Below, one piece after another: positions 26,101 through 38,704 of a stretch of DNA of 64,000 nucleotides (positions within the stretch are counted from its first letter, which is position 1; each line of letters begins with the position of its first letter). The translations under genes and the position numbers were made by a program. The notes beneath the pieces are model-generated. The model saw only the letters and a list, made by a program, of their open reading frames with translations, was not told the origin of the DNA and searched no databases. The DNA comes from Pyxicephalus adspersus (taxonomy: Eukaryota; Chordata; Amphibia; Anura; Pyxicephalidae): positions 128,095,396 through 128,159,395 of the forward strand of contig NC_092860.1 of NCBI RefSeq assembly GCF_032062135.1. Direction: 5' to 3'.

Positions 26101-29100
26101 GAGTTATATTTCATTAGTGTATAAACTCCCATAACTCTCATTACAATAGTCAAAGTGTTATAAGGTATTTTGATGTGTTTGGCTAAATAATATTGTGTAC
26201 CTCTGAACACAAATATATCTGCATTATAGTTCTACAACAAAATCAGCACTTCTGGGAGTGTTCCTGCAGCACTTTCCGACACCTACACTTTAGCCCTAGT
26301 TTTTTAGAAACATTGTGATAATTTTCATATTGACAAAGCTGTGACAGGGGCTTCAAAAGCTGCCTGGAGGCTCTTTTATAGACTCTCCTCAAAGTGTTGA
26401 ATAAAATGCAAATGTAACTCATTTGCTCTGAGGCTAAACACTTTAGCATGCTGTATTATTCTTAACACAGTTTGCATGTAACAACAATAAAATGTTCTTT
26501 TAAAAGAATAAAAAATGTAACCATGTAAAACATGGTGTAGATCAGATTTTCTACTCCACATTAGTATACAGGGTGTTTTTGTTCTTTTGACAACCCCAAA
26601 ATTTGTTCATATGAGTAGTACACGTAAATATCATCAGTAATATTAACAACATTCAACTAAAACTAAACAAGCAGGTGCATTAACATGAAATTGCAGGTTT
26701 AATCACAGTTGTCTCATTTTCTACTTCCTCAGGGGAAGAGGAGACTTACACTAGCTTATAACATAAAAAAATAATGAATCACATTATGTTCAGTAACCTG
26801 ATATAAGAGCATAACAATGTAAATAGATCAATATATATAATTAAATAACAATTCTACTACACATACATACGCATATAAAATTTTCTAGTACAATAGACAG
26901 AGTAGTAAGTGCTTATGTGGTAAGTGCTCAAAGAATGAGAATAGTCAGATTGTATATGTTGTAGAAGGATATTAGAACTATTCTATATCAAATTACACCA
27001 TATGTAATTGAAGAGATACTAAGAAAAGTTGGTGAAGGCAATCAGAAAGACACCAAGAGGTGAAGGTTGAAAGTTGTTGAAGAGAATAAATGTGAAATGC
27101 TTGCTTATGAAAATGGTTGGATGGTTGGTTCCAATTTTTGGCAATGCACACTGAGGAGGAAGCCATATGGTGAAACATGTCGGGAATGAGACGACTGAGT
27201 TTAAACCTGCTAATTTCATGATAATGCACCTGTTTGTTTAGTTGAATTTTGGTAATATTACTGCTGGTATTTACGTGTACTACAGGTAGTCCCCGGATTA
27301 CATACGAGATAGGGACTGTAGGTTAAATTTGTATGTAAGTGAGAACAGGTAAATTATTTTATTAAATGCAATTAGGACAGATTTTTGTCTCAACATAATA
27401 TTAGGCAGTGTGGTGTCAGTTACTGTATAAAATCCTCACTGTGAGTTAATCACAAAGCAAAAAAAAAAAACTTTATGGAGCCTAGACATTCATTAACCTA
27501 TTATGTCAGGCATGTCCAAAGTCTGGCCTGGGGGCCATTTGTGGCCTGTGTTCAGATTTCCACTGGCCCGCAGCCTCTGTCATAAAATCAATAACATGCA
27601 GCCCGCCAGCACTGTTGACCACAGTATAAAACACACGTGTACAAAAAGCATTTTTTAAATTTCATTAGAGCTGATCAACCGCCTTGCAATTATCGGCCCA
27701 CTACTTGGCGGGCATAATCCGCAGGACTGGAGTCCCCATGTGTGCCCAGGGCATCCCCTACATCATTACAGGGGGCGTAAGCTGTGCGGGAACCGCACGG
27801 ACCACGCCCACTCTGATTTCAAGAAGTGCTCTGCACGGAGCCCACACTGACATTGTGCACAGTGAATCCCTCACGTCATATAGGTGGGCGTGTGCTGTGC
27901 AGGACCCACGCAGACCATGCCCACACTAACCCTAAGTACATGCTGAATGGTCAGCCCCCACACATTTTCACCTCACCAAATCTGGCCCTCTTTGCAAAAC
28001 GTTTGGACAACCCTGTATTATGTGATCTGTTCAGTATCACAATATGTTTCCTCCTATCTGTGAATGTTCTTTGCATTTCATTTTATAAATAAAACATGAA
28101 ACACTATAATGGAGTTTTGTATTAAAGTTAGGGGGTTTGTAAAGATGAAATAAAACTTTTTTTTTTTTTATAAAATGCCCAATATGTATACTATCCTGTA
28201 CTAACAAGTCACAAGCTGTACTAGAAATTAGCTGTAATATAGTAAATAAAATCTCATTTGTATACAATAGGTCTGGGTAGTTCCCAGGTAGCTGCTCTAT
28301 TTGAAGTTAGCAAGCTTTTTCCCTAAGCAAAGCCTTTGTATTGCTCATAACTGGTTTATGTGCCATTTATGGCCTATAAGCAGCCTCAGAGCTCCCTAGA
28401 GGCTCTATGCCCACAGTTGAAGTGGCACACTTGTCTGAGATAATAGGAATTCAATGAGTAGATGCAGTTTCTTCCAAAAGTAATAAATGAAGAACCATTT
28501 ATGATTTACCACCAATATTACTTTTTGCAGAGCATCCTGTCCTAATGTAAATAAAACACCTGTCTAACCCTAGAAAAGTGGGAATTGGTAAACTATACTA
28601 ACCAAAAATTATTTGTTTACACAATTTCATTATGATACATGTTTTAAATGAAAGTTTATGATGTAAAACATTTTCTGGAATCTAGATATCTTTATAGGAC
28701 ACATTGTAAAGCTGTACAAAAGTGTTTAAACATGTCTTTTATCCTAGCAAAAATGTCTTCTGTTGTAAATGGGGAGAAGAAGAATGTTTTGTTGCTGGTT
28801 GAAAATGGAAGGTAGGCATCCTATAATATATATTCTACATGTTTTCCATACACTCTTTTTTCCCATGTTCCATCTTTTTCGATCAAAGTACAGTCTACTT
28901 TTTTTTCAGCAAAAGTGATTTTTATTTTTTGGTTAACACTATGTCTGGTAGGGTAGAAAGTTTTCTTCTTCATGGCCCATGCTAAAATATTACAATCACT
29001 ACACATTTATAAAGCAATTTTTCAAAAAGTTTTTACATTTTCTGTAGCATTTCCTATAAAAAAAGTGAAAAGAAATCTCTCTAATGGAAAAGAATATTTG

Positions 29101-32100
29101 AAACATTGTTTCTTCCCTTCTATATCTAGAAAAAATATGTTTTAACTATACATGGAACTTTAATAAAAAAAAAAAAACACTTACCTTTAGTGTTGAGAAG
29201 GCTTCGATTCCTCTGCAAATTCGAGTAGGTCCTGTGCTGTCCCGCCTTCTCTCTTCTTTCTGGAACAAACAGGACAACAGGCGAGGCCATCTTCTTCCAG
29301 GTTCGGCTCATGTTGTCCGATCTTGCTTTGAGCAGGCGTGAGATCGGGAGATCTGTCTTCATGAAAATGTAAAAAATAGAAAAAAAAATGCATGTGTGAT
29401 ATCGGCACTTTTTTTCTAGGAAGGCCCCTTAATATGCATTCCTGGCCTTGGGCATGCGCAAAAGCAGCAGCCAACAGCCTCCAGAGATATGTGATGTATG
29501 TATCCCAGGAGGCTGCAGAGTTCCCTTCTAGTCTTTAGCACCATGTTGGTAAAGAGAGATCCTCTCCCCAAAAAAAATAATTTAAAAAAATTAAAAATTA
29601 TATAAAACTATTAGCACTGATAGTCCAATAGTAATACTTTCCAAACTTTTACCCATATAGAGTAATTCAGCATCACCCTGGTGAGGTATTATTGTACCCA
29701 CACAAAGGTAAATCAAGAACTTTATTGCACCCAAGGCATTGGAGCTGAGTTGCCTTAGTGTGTTGGGGTGTCATTCAAAATAATGGACTTGCAATGCATA
29801 TAATGAACTTTAACATGTATTGTGCTTTTATATGCAAGAAGAATGAACTACAAAAAATGCTAAAGCATGTCAAATAAAAAGTTTATTAATGTAATGCTTT
29901 TAGGCAATGGCAGTTTGTGTTAAAGAAGCAACTGAGTGGAACTTGAAACCCTAGGTAGACAACACATATGAGTAATATTTTATAGCTGAATAACTTTCTT
30001 TTTAAACTAATCAAAGGTTCTGCTAAATAAGGTAAATGTGAAACTGTTGTTTTATACACAAGGCTTTACAATTATTTTTTTTAGACCATGTAATAACAAT
30101 AACTCAAGACCAGAGGCAGGAAGACAGCTGGTAACCACTAAGTTTCCAAGTGATTAATTTACTACAGAATGGGTGGCGGGACTTGTATTTATGGCATGTC
30201 AGGGGCTCTTTGACTGTGATTTTTCAGCAATGCTTATTCATTTACAGGCAATGACTTTTCTATTACAAGGTTACTGTGGATCTGTGAACAAATAATTCTG
30301 TTTTTCATAGTTTTTTTTCTTTTAACTATGTTATTATTTTACAGTGTATTTATCAAATTCATAAACATTTTCTATTTTCACTTTGACCTCATGTTGTTGC
30401 TGCAAAATATGTATTACAAAATGCTTTGGTTGATTTATAAATCAGCATGGAGCTTTGACTGGATGGTTAAATATGAAGGTATGTTACACTGGAGCGTCAT
30501 TTGTTTGATGGGGCTCCTACTAGGAAGCAACATTATCTGCTTTTACCACTGGACAAAAACAGATAAAAAATAAAAACTGAGGCTTTTGTAACTATGGCAT
30601 TAAAATAAGCGAAAATGGGTTTAAGAGGAACTGAATTCTGAAAGAAAATGTACAGAGGGCAAGGAACCAGTCACCAGTATTGCCTGTGGTCTTCCTGCAG
30701 CTGATTTTTCCTATTACTGACTTACCATGCCTTATTCTGCACTCTATGGAGCTGGGCATTATGGTCAAGGCAAGGTTTTACTTCTTTACTATAAAGCCTT
30801 CAGCTAGGAGATCCATAAGCAACTCAGTGGTGGCACCATAACTTTACAATTTACTTTATGTTACAGTATCCTTTATGTTACAGTTTTCCAAATCTCTTAC
30901 AATCAGCAATTAGAGGTGACAGTGTCTTACAACTCACACTGTTGATGTACAGCTATAAGGCTGTAGGCATAACAGTGGCCAGCACCCTAATATACCAAGA
31001 CAACAATTTCAGGGTACTGCTTAGGCACAATTAATATTTATAGAAGATTACCATTGCAGGTAGTCCCCAGATTACAGACAAGATAGGGACTGTTTGTTCT
31101 TAAATTGAATTTGTATGTAAGTTAGAACAGGTACATTATTTTGATAAATGCAATTAGGACAAATGTTTGTTTCAACATATTATTAGGCAGTGTGATGTCA
31201 GTTACTGTATAAAATCCTCATTGTGAGTTAATCACAAACAAAGCAAAAAAAAAAATAACTTGGGGCCTAGACATTCATTAACTTCTGGAGCATGATGGGC
31301 TTTGATATGCAAAAATGAAGAACTGCAGAGTTTTTCTTGGTCATTAAAGAGTTACAACCAAAAGATTGGCCCCCTGCCACCCCCCATCAAGCCTCTGTCC
31401 TGCACACAAGCAAGCAGGGAAGCCTTGTTCGTATCTACCAGTCGTCAGTATGTCGGATGTCTTTAATGCGAGGACTACCTATTATTTTTCAATTCAATTA
31501 ATTAATTAATAATTAATCAATTAATTAATTAAGGATTCAAATAATTATAAATAATAATTATAAATTATAATAATAATAATTATAATAATTATAAATAATT
31601 ATTAATTGATAATAATTAATCAATTAATTAATTAAGGATTCAAGAAGTATTACCTAATATTAAGTAAAGTACAGTATTATATAATTGGTAACCTAAACCT
31701 AATGATTGATCATGAAGAGTCTTAAATTTGGACACCCAACCTTTTTTTAGCTTAATAAACTGTTAAGGGCAGCATTGAAGGATAGTTTAAAGCTGAACTC
31801 CACCCTACCTTTAGTTTATTTGTACAGACTTCCCTTCTGTACTGAAATGAATTACTTTGATTTCACTACAGTGTCCAGTGTGCATCGGAAACTTCAGCAA
31901 GCCAGAGAGAGCCCTCCTCCTTTGTTGGCTAGAAAATTTCCCTCATCATCAAAACCCTTTCTCCCCAACCTGACTGTCCTGTCCAACCTTTTTTATTCAT
32001 TGGATTTCAATCATGGAGGCTTAGCATCACATGTGGGCTATACCTAAGGCAGTATACAAGGAAATACAGCCTGCCTAGGAACACTCACTTCTCCAGAATA

Positions 32101-35100
32101 GCATCCACCCATTTGCATTTTTGCAAAACTTCATCCAAGAGCAAGCACACTTCTTACATCATGGACAAAGGACTTTACAAGGAGTCACACAACATAAACT
32201 GCACAACAGATAGCAAGTAGCACAGAGACCTGGTGGTGAGGTCACTGGGTCAAAAACAAGGTTAAAAAAAACAAAAGAAGAAAGGTGTTATATAAAAAAT
32301 GTCATTATGTTGTTGAGGGAGTTAAAGAGGAACCAGGAGAGGCAAAATATATGCAGATTAAACTTCACAGATTTTAATTCAGGTTCTTTTCCCCAACTGA
32401 AGTGCTTTCCCTTTGAGTCTGTATGGGGGTGGAGGATTATTACTGTGTAAGGCAATTCATTTAATCTGGTTTTTAAAACTCCTTCAGGGTAGCATCTTTG
32501 TGTCTGTATGTATATTCATACATATTGAATACGTTTTTTTATGTGGAAGTGTGACTTCTAAATGCATTTTCTTAACTTAATTTTCAAATGTGCAGGACAT
32601 TATACATCCATGGACATACAGTACAGGATTTCATGGTCTGGCATTATGCAATTGAAAAAGCAGCAGGTACAGATGGTAGTGCGCTACAGGATCAGCAGCT
32701 CTGCAAAAACAACATTCCTATTATTGTGAACAGCTGCATGGCATTTGTTACGCAGTATGGTAGGTAATACAGAGTTTATGTTCAGCAGATTGTTTTTGAA
32801 TGACATTAGTTATTTGTGAGTTCATTGAAATATGTATATTTTAAGATGTGAGAATTGGAGAGTAAGAAAAAAAAAATATAAAACTTTAAGGTTACCTTAC
32901 TTTTTTTGGAAAACCTGCAATCTTATTCTGTGAACAATATATCTGTAGCATTTGCTGTAAACCCTTCCAGTGGATGAATGTGGCACAGTGGCAGAATAGC
33001 GTCATTCCAGCAGCATACTCACTGTATATATTGGGACAACCATGATAACCATCAAATTTTTGAAACAAGTAAGACCAGAAAGGCAAAAAAATGGCAACGC
33101 TCCAAAAAAAATAAATAAATAAAATGATAAACCCAGTGTTTTTTATATGTTTGGAAAAAAAGGGGGAAAGAGGGCCACACTCCTCTTTAGTCAGTTTTCA
33201 ATGTTTAAATGGCAGCCCCGTTAAATTAAATGGAGGAAAGAGAAAATAGAGACAGTGGGTCTTTTTTTTAGCATAAAATTAAGTCAATTTTACTTAAATT
33301 AACAAGCATTCATTAAACAGCGTACAGAGTACATGAGGTAATAGTGTATACAATGGTACATATTTACAAGCACTTCTAGTGATCATGCATATTACGATTG
33401 TCTCTGATCTAGACGCATTTTGCTGATAGGCTTCCTCAGGGGACTTTTAGAGACTGATAACACAGCTCAAAAAAAAAAAAATTCTTTACTTGTCAAGGAT
33501 TTCTCAATATATTTAGTGTATTTTGCGTCTGCTGAATCCAGAAATGACATCAGTTTCTTTGAATTGGCTCTAGTTCTTGTGATACATAAATCAGAATAGA
33601 CGATTTTACCAACAACAAATGTTAATATAGCATATTATTATCAATCTTTATATACACCAATGTTTTGCATTTTACATATTAAATGTGACATTATTTTCAT
33701 GAAACAATCATTTGCCTTCTTTTTATTCATACATCTTTTTTTTACGAGCATATCTTGCATATTTTGGTATTAAACTGGGGACCAAGATAAGTATTCGGCT
33801 CCCCATATGGTATGCAAAACTTGTGTAGAGTGTCTACGTCAGTGGAAAAATGAAAAACTGAAAAGTTTTGGTGTACCTAATGCTATGGCGAGAGTCCCAA
33901 AATCATCTTAATGATTGTTGTTTTTGTGCTGTGAATGTAAAATGTTTCAATTGTTACATGAAAAACAAGTGGGAGTACCCTAATTTGGAATCAGCAAGAC
34001 GACCTGTGCCGCATGGTGCTGATGTTCCTATACCAGTGTTCAGTACACTCCCTGATATTCCTGTATCCAACCTTTGTCGATTTCAGTGAGGAACAAGGGG
34101 AGAGGTTCCATCGAGATATAAAGGTGATGGAAGAAAGGTATCAGAGCAGATGGGATAGACACATGATGGCAGACTACTGCTGGAGCCTTCAACATAATTG
34201 TCCTGATCATCAGCATAAAAGGAAATCATACAAACTGAGTTTTTCAATGACTTTGTGATTTCAAAAATGTAATTCTGTATACATAGGCATATCTAGTTTA
34301 ATTTTGCTTAATTTTCATGTTTCATTACTTTTCTATGAGGTTATTATTGAGGTCATTATTTCAAAAACTAGAGCCAACAAAACCAATACCATATTCAGAA
34401 TCTGTGCATCAAACATAACTTAAAATTTCTTCAATCTGCTTGGCAAGAAAATGTTTGTTGACCAGTGTAATTAAAAAAAAATCACTGGTGATGTTTGTTG
34501 TTTTCAATATGAAAAATCAATGAGAACACAGGATGCTTAGTCAAAACACCATAGAATTGTGTAGAGGAAGCTGGGAATTATGCCCAGAAGGTTAGGCAGT
34601 TCCATCCATTGCTTTTAAATATGTACCATTGTATACACTATTGCCTCATGTACTCTTTACACTGTTTATTGGATGCTTGTTATTTTAAGTAAAAAAAGTA
34701 CTTAATGTTATGCCAAAAAAAGCCCCACTGTCTATATTTTCTCTTTTCATATATTTAGGAGTGTATGGTTACCGATAATATGGAGAAGAGGGAGGGGGTA
34801 TTTAGGTGGTAGAATGATTTACAGAGCACAGAAAATCGTTAGTGGATGGGCAGTTTTTTTGGTATTCTTTTAGTGAATTCTTCATGGGAAATGTTAAAAG
34901 ATGTTAAAAAGATAACTGCAATGACAAAAAAATGGAAGGTGTTGTAGAGTTCATGTATAAGAATAAAAATATGGTAGTTGCCATCGCTGACACATTTTTA
35001 AAGATGAAGGGTCAGGGACTACCCTTCTGATGGCTTTACCACCTAGTAAGTCACATACTTGTAGAAGCCAGTGAGGTCTGAAAAGTGAAAGTGCCCTTTT

Positions 35101-38100
35101 TTTCTCCAGGATTAGGTCTTGAAGTATAAGTAAAGAATAAAATAATTGAACTTTTTATTTATTTTCTATATTTACATAAACCATTAAAGGCAAAATTGAG
35201 GAAGCAAGATCTAGTGTTCAAATATATTGTAAAAATCAATAATTTTATAGAGTGCATTTATTGGTATTGTTATTGTTACTCCTATTTGTTTAATAACCGC
35301 AAAATACATCCGTTAATTCTGCCAGAAATGTTGTGAGCTGGGAACTTATTATGCTGTTTGCTGCACTCCTATCAGTGATTATATCTTGTTATTTCTGTGA
35401 ATTATAAAACTTCCCACCGATATTCTCTCTAAAAACTGTTTATGTTGAGAAATGCTGGATGCAGAGAAGATGTTGACTAACAGGTCACCCTTTTTTTCAG
35501 AAATAGAATGCAATTATTAGGTACATAGGGTCACATACAACAGAAAAATCAAATAGTTATGACACCATTAAATTCTCCTCTTGGTATATATAAATTATGG
35601 TTCTTTGTATCACTATGTAGAACTGTGTACAGGTTTTTTTCTACCCATTTCACCTGGGCTTGAGCTTTTTCTTTATTTAAAATACAAAGCCGGGCATCCT
35701 GTATAGTTACAAAGAAGAGAAAGCATAATGAGGATTCAGAATGTTTCTACTACTTAATGTTATTATTACTACTCTGATCAGAATAGGTACATTTTTTTCT
35801 AATGCACAGTGTATGCACAGTGTGCTGTCAGTTACTGTATAAAATCCTCACTGTGAGTTAATCACAAAGCAAAAGAAAAAAATCTTTTTTGGAGCCTAGA
35901 CATTCATTAATTGATGGAGCAAGCTGTGCTTTTATATGCAAAAAGAATGTCAGATGTCCTTAACTCAGGGACTTCCGGTATTTGTATTCTTTAAAAACAA
36001 TAAATAAATCCTCAAAATATTGTTTTAAAAAGTCCCTTCTATGTTATTGAGAAGAGACGTGGTTGTTCTGTAGTCCTGTTCTTACATAGATACAGAAAAG
36101 TGAGGAAATGCAGTCATCCTGGAACAGGAAGTGCGATGCAGTATCACACATTGAGGTAAAAAAATGAATATACCTAGGAAGGTTAAGTTGCAGTAAATTA
36201 CATTTTTTTAGTTTAGATATGCTTTAAAAGATAATATAGCCAAGATCTTATCATAAAACCAAAATCTACAACCTTTCAAAGTAAGCCAGGAACAGAAGCT
36301 TTAACGTTTCTGTTATCACAAGAAAACTTTAATGACTTCCAGACACTATTGTGTATACTTACATTTCCAAAAAGCTCTTTATAGATGGTTGTTGTTATTT
36401 GTCTGTGTTGGGTAAGAAGTAAAAATTTATGATTTTAAATTGTTACTTTTTGTCAAACATTGTTCAGAATTTTTTGAGTGCTGTATAGCTTAGATTTTTC
36501 ATAGTAAACATATTTTTAGCATACATTATGATAATTCAGTTGGACATGTTTATTTTAATGTCTCCTTATATTAAGGTTTGGGAAGCAAATCTCTGTATCT
36601 GAAGAGCGGGAACCCGCTGAAAGTAAAGGAGCTGTTAGAAGAATTTAAAAAGGACGCACGGAGCATTAAGTTAAAAGTCGGAAAACATCAACTGGAAGAC
36701 GTGACAGATGTGCTGAAATATTTTTTATATGAAATAGATGATGCACTTCTGACAAAAGAACTTTATCCATATTGGATCTCTGCCCTAGGTAATGACACTG
36801 TGTTCCAGAAATAGCTGTTTCATTATTCATTTGAACGAATGCATCTACTAAGTAAAAGATGTTTATTTAAGTGAAAGATTTCAGTTAAACTCCCCTGGGA
36901 CTGCAGGCTCAATGCTATTAGAACAAACTTCCTATGCTATAAAATTCGAATGAGGCACTCTGCTGTCAGTGCATATAGTACCTTGAACTAACATTTTACT
37001 GAGAGCTGATAATGTAAGCAACATATGTCATCAGATACAAACTGTTACATTAAGCGCCTTCATTTCCTCGTCTTATGTTTTTAAATATTTGTACCATTTT
37101 ATTGCCATCTATTTTCACGCTACTGATCCAGTATACGTTTCTACTTTTTGCATTCTTAACTAGAACACAAATTCAGAGGCAGCAAATTGTTCCATGCAGA
37201 ACCTGCCCATAGGCATATCAGACCAGCCTTAGGGCTGGCTATGGGCCATTGCTGAGAAGGGATATGAAGTGGTTGTAATGCTATGTTCATAATATAACAT
37301 AACCTCTTTTTGACCATGCAGCATTTATTTCTCTTTGTCTAGTGTGTATGCAAACTTTTATGTGTGCGCAAATTTGAAAAGAACCAAGGCCTTCCAATAA
37401 CAATTGCTTTTTTGGTGTCTCCAGATGTCTTTTATGTGTGCACAAATGTTAACAAACAATCTTCTGTTTCGTAGCGCCGGCATCCTAGCACCTAGCCCAG
37501 TGTTTCTTGACCTTTTTAACTTGGGGAACGCTTGAAATAACCTTCAGGGCTTTCAGGGAACCTCTTCTATATTTACTACATCCACAGCTCACAGTATATT
37601 AGTGTGGTGGGCAGTAGGAAGAATGTCTGCTACATTGCTGGCCATTGGGAATAACAAACAAAAAGATCATTGGTGTCACCTCAACTGACCTGACAGTCAC
37701 AAATTGCTCATTGATCAAGGAACCCCTCTAAAGGAGCCCTGTTTGAGAAACTAGCCTAAAGCTAATGTTAAATCTGTTTTTATTTTGACTCCCCCCTGCG
37801 TTAGCATGTTTCATTGCACTCACTACCCTATTTTAGAACAGATGATGTCATCATTAGGTCTCTGTACTGTATAAAAAACTTTAATGGGTGGATGCCAGTT
37901 TGATGACATTCTTCAGTAGGCTGCATTTGCATATTGATTGGCCTAGAAAAAGGCGTGATACTGAGATGTGATAAGATGTGATACTGAGCCTTATACATTG
38001 ATGGTAGTGAACAAAAGCCCACTTTCGTAAATCTGGCCCAGCTCCTTAGTTTGCATTGTATAGGTTTCATTATATTACTGTATAAATACCTCAAGTGTAA

Positions 38101-38656
38101 TAGCCTAAAGTTTTGAAAAAAAGTTGAAATAAAGTTGAAATAACAAGTCAGACATTTTTGTCATTGTACAGGCAGTTTTAAATAGTTCTAAAAAGAAATG
38201 TCTAATGTTTGAGTTGGCTTTGTCATAAAGAGTTAACTTTTAGCTGGCTGTTTCTCACTGTTCCACAGTGGTTGGCAATTTGTGAGGATTAAGAAGCTTT
38301 CACAATTTACATATAGTTATTTTTATAGCAAACAATTAAAATAAAACTTGCATCTGAAAAAGAACTGTTAACCACTAGTTACCGAAAAAAAGACTTTATA
38401 AAACCTGATCTAATCTACCTAATGAATACATAATACTATATATTACAAAGGTAGTCATATATATGCTGTTATAATCTCATTCAACTAATTTTAAATCAAT
38501 TGATTTGTCTGCTAGAAGTAGTTACATTGGAAGACTATTCCACTTCTACAGAGAGGAGTCATTTTCATATGTTTTTTTCCAGTTGCAAGCAGTGATCATC
38601 TTTCAAATATTACCAATGGGGAATGTGGAAATTATGTGGAGAAGAAAAGGATAGGG

Positions 38657-38704
<48 letters not shown>

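Larger units (their letters stand above)
24204..28747. other. ARAP2 intron
   Basis: Contains a palindromic MITE (25077-25310), a long inverted-repeat element (26615-27283), a CAGGTAGTCC element (27283-27498) and an hAT element (27507-28015) placed end to end. Confidence 0.8.
28812..32595. other. ARAP2 intron
   Basis: Contains a dispersed repeat (29170-29480), a CAGGTAGTCC element (31057-31480) and an AT-rich duplicated tract (31495-31643). No other feature supported. Confidence 0.75.
32760..36575. other. ARAP2 intron
   Basis: Contains a long-inverted-repeat transposon with transposase remains (33239-34744) and a CAGGTAGTCC fragment (35818-35982). The rest shows nothing. Confidence 0.8.

Noticed and set aside
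30328..30573. 81-codon frame that looks membrane-spanning
   Set aside because: Hydrophobicity follows from T-rich sequence; no family match.
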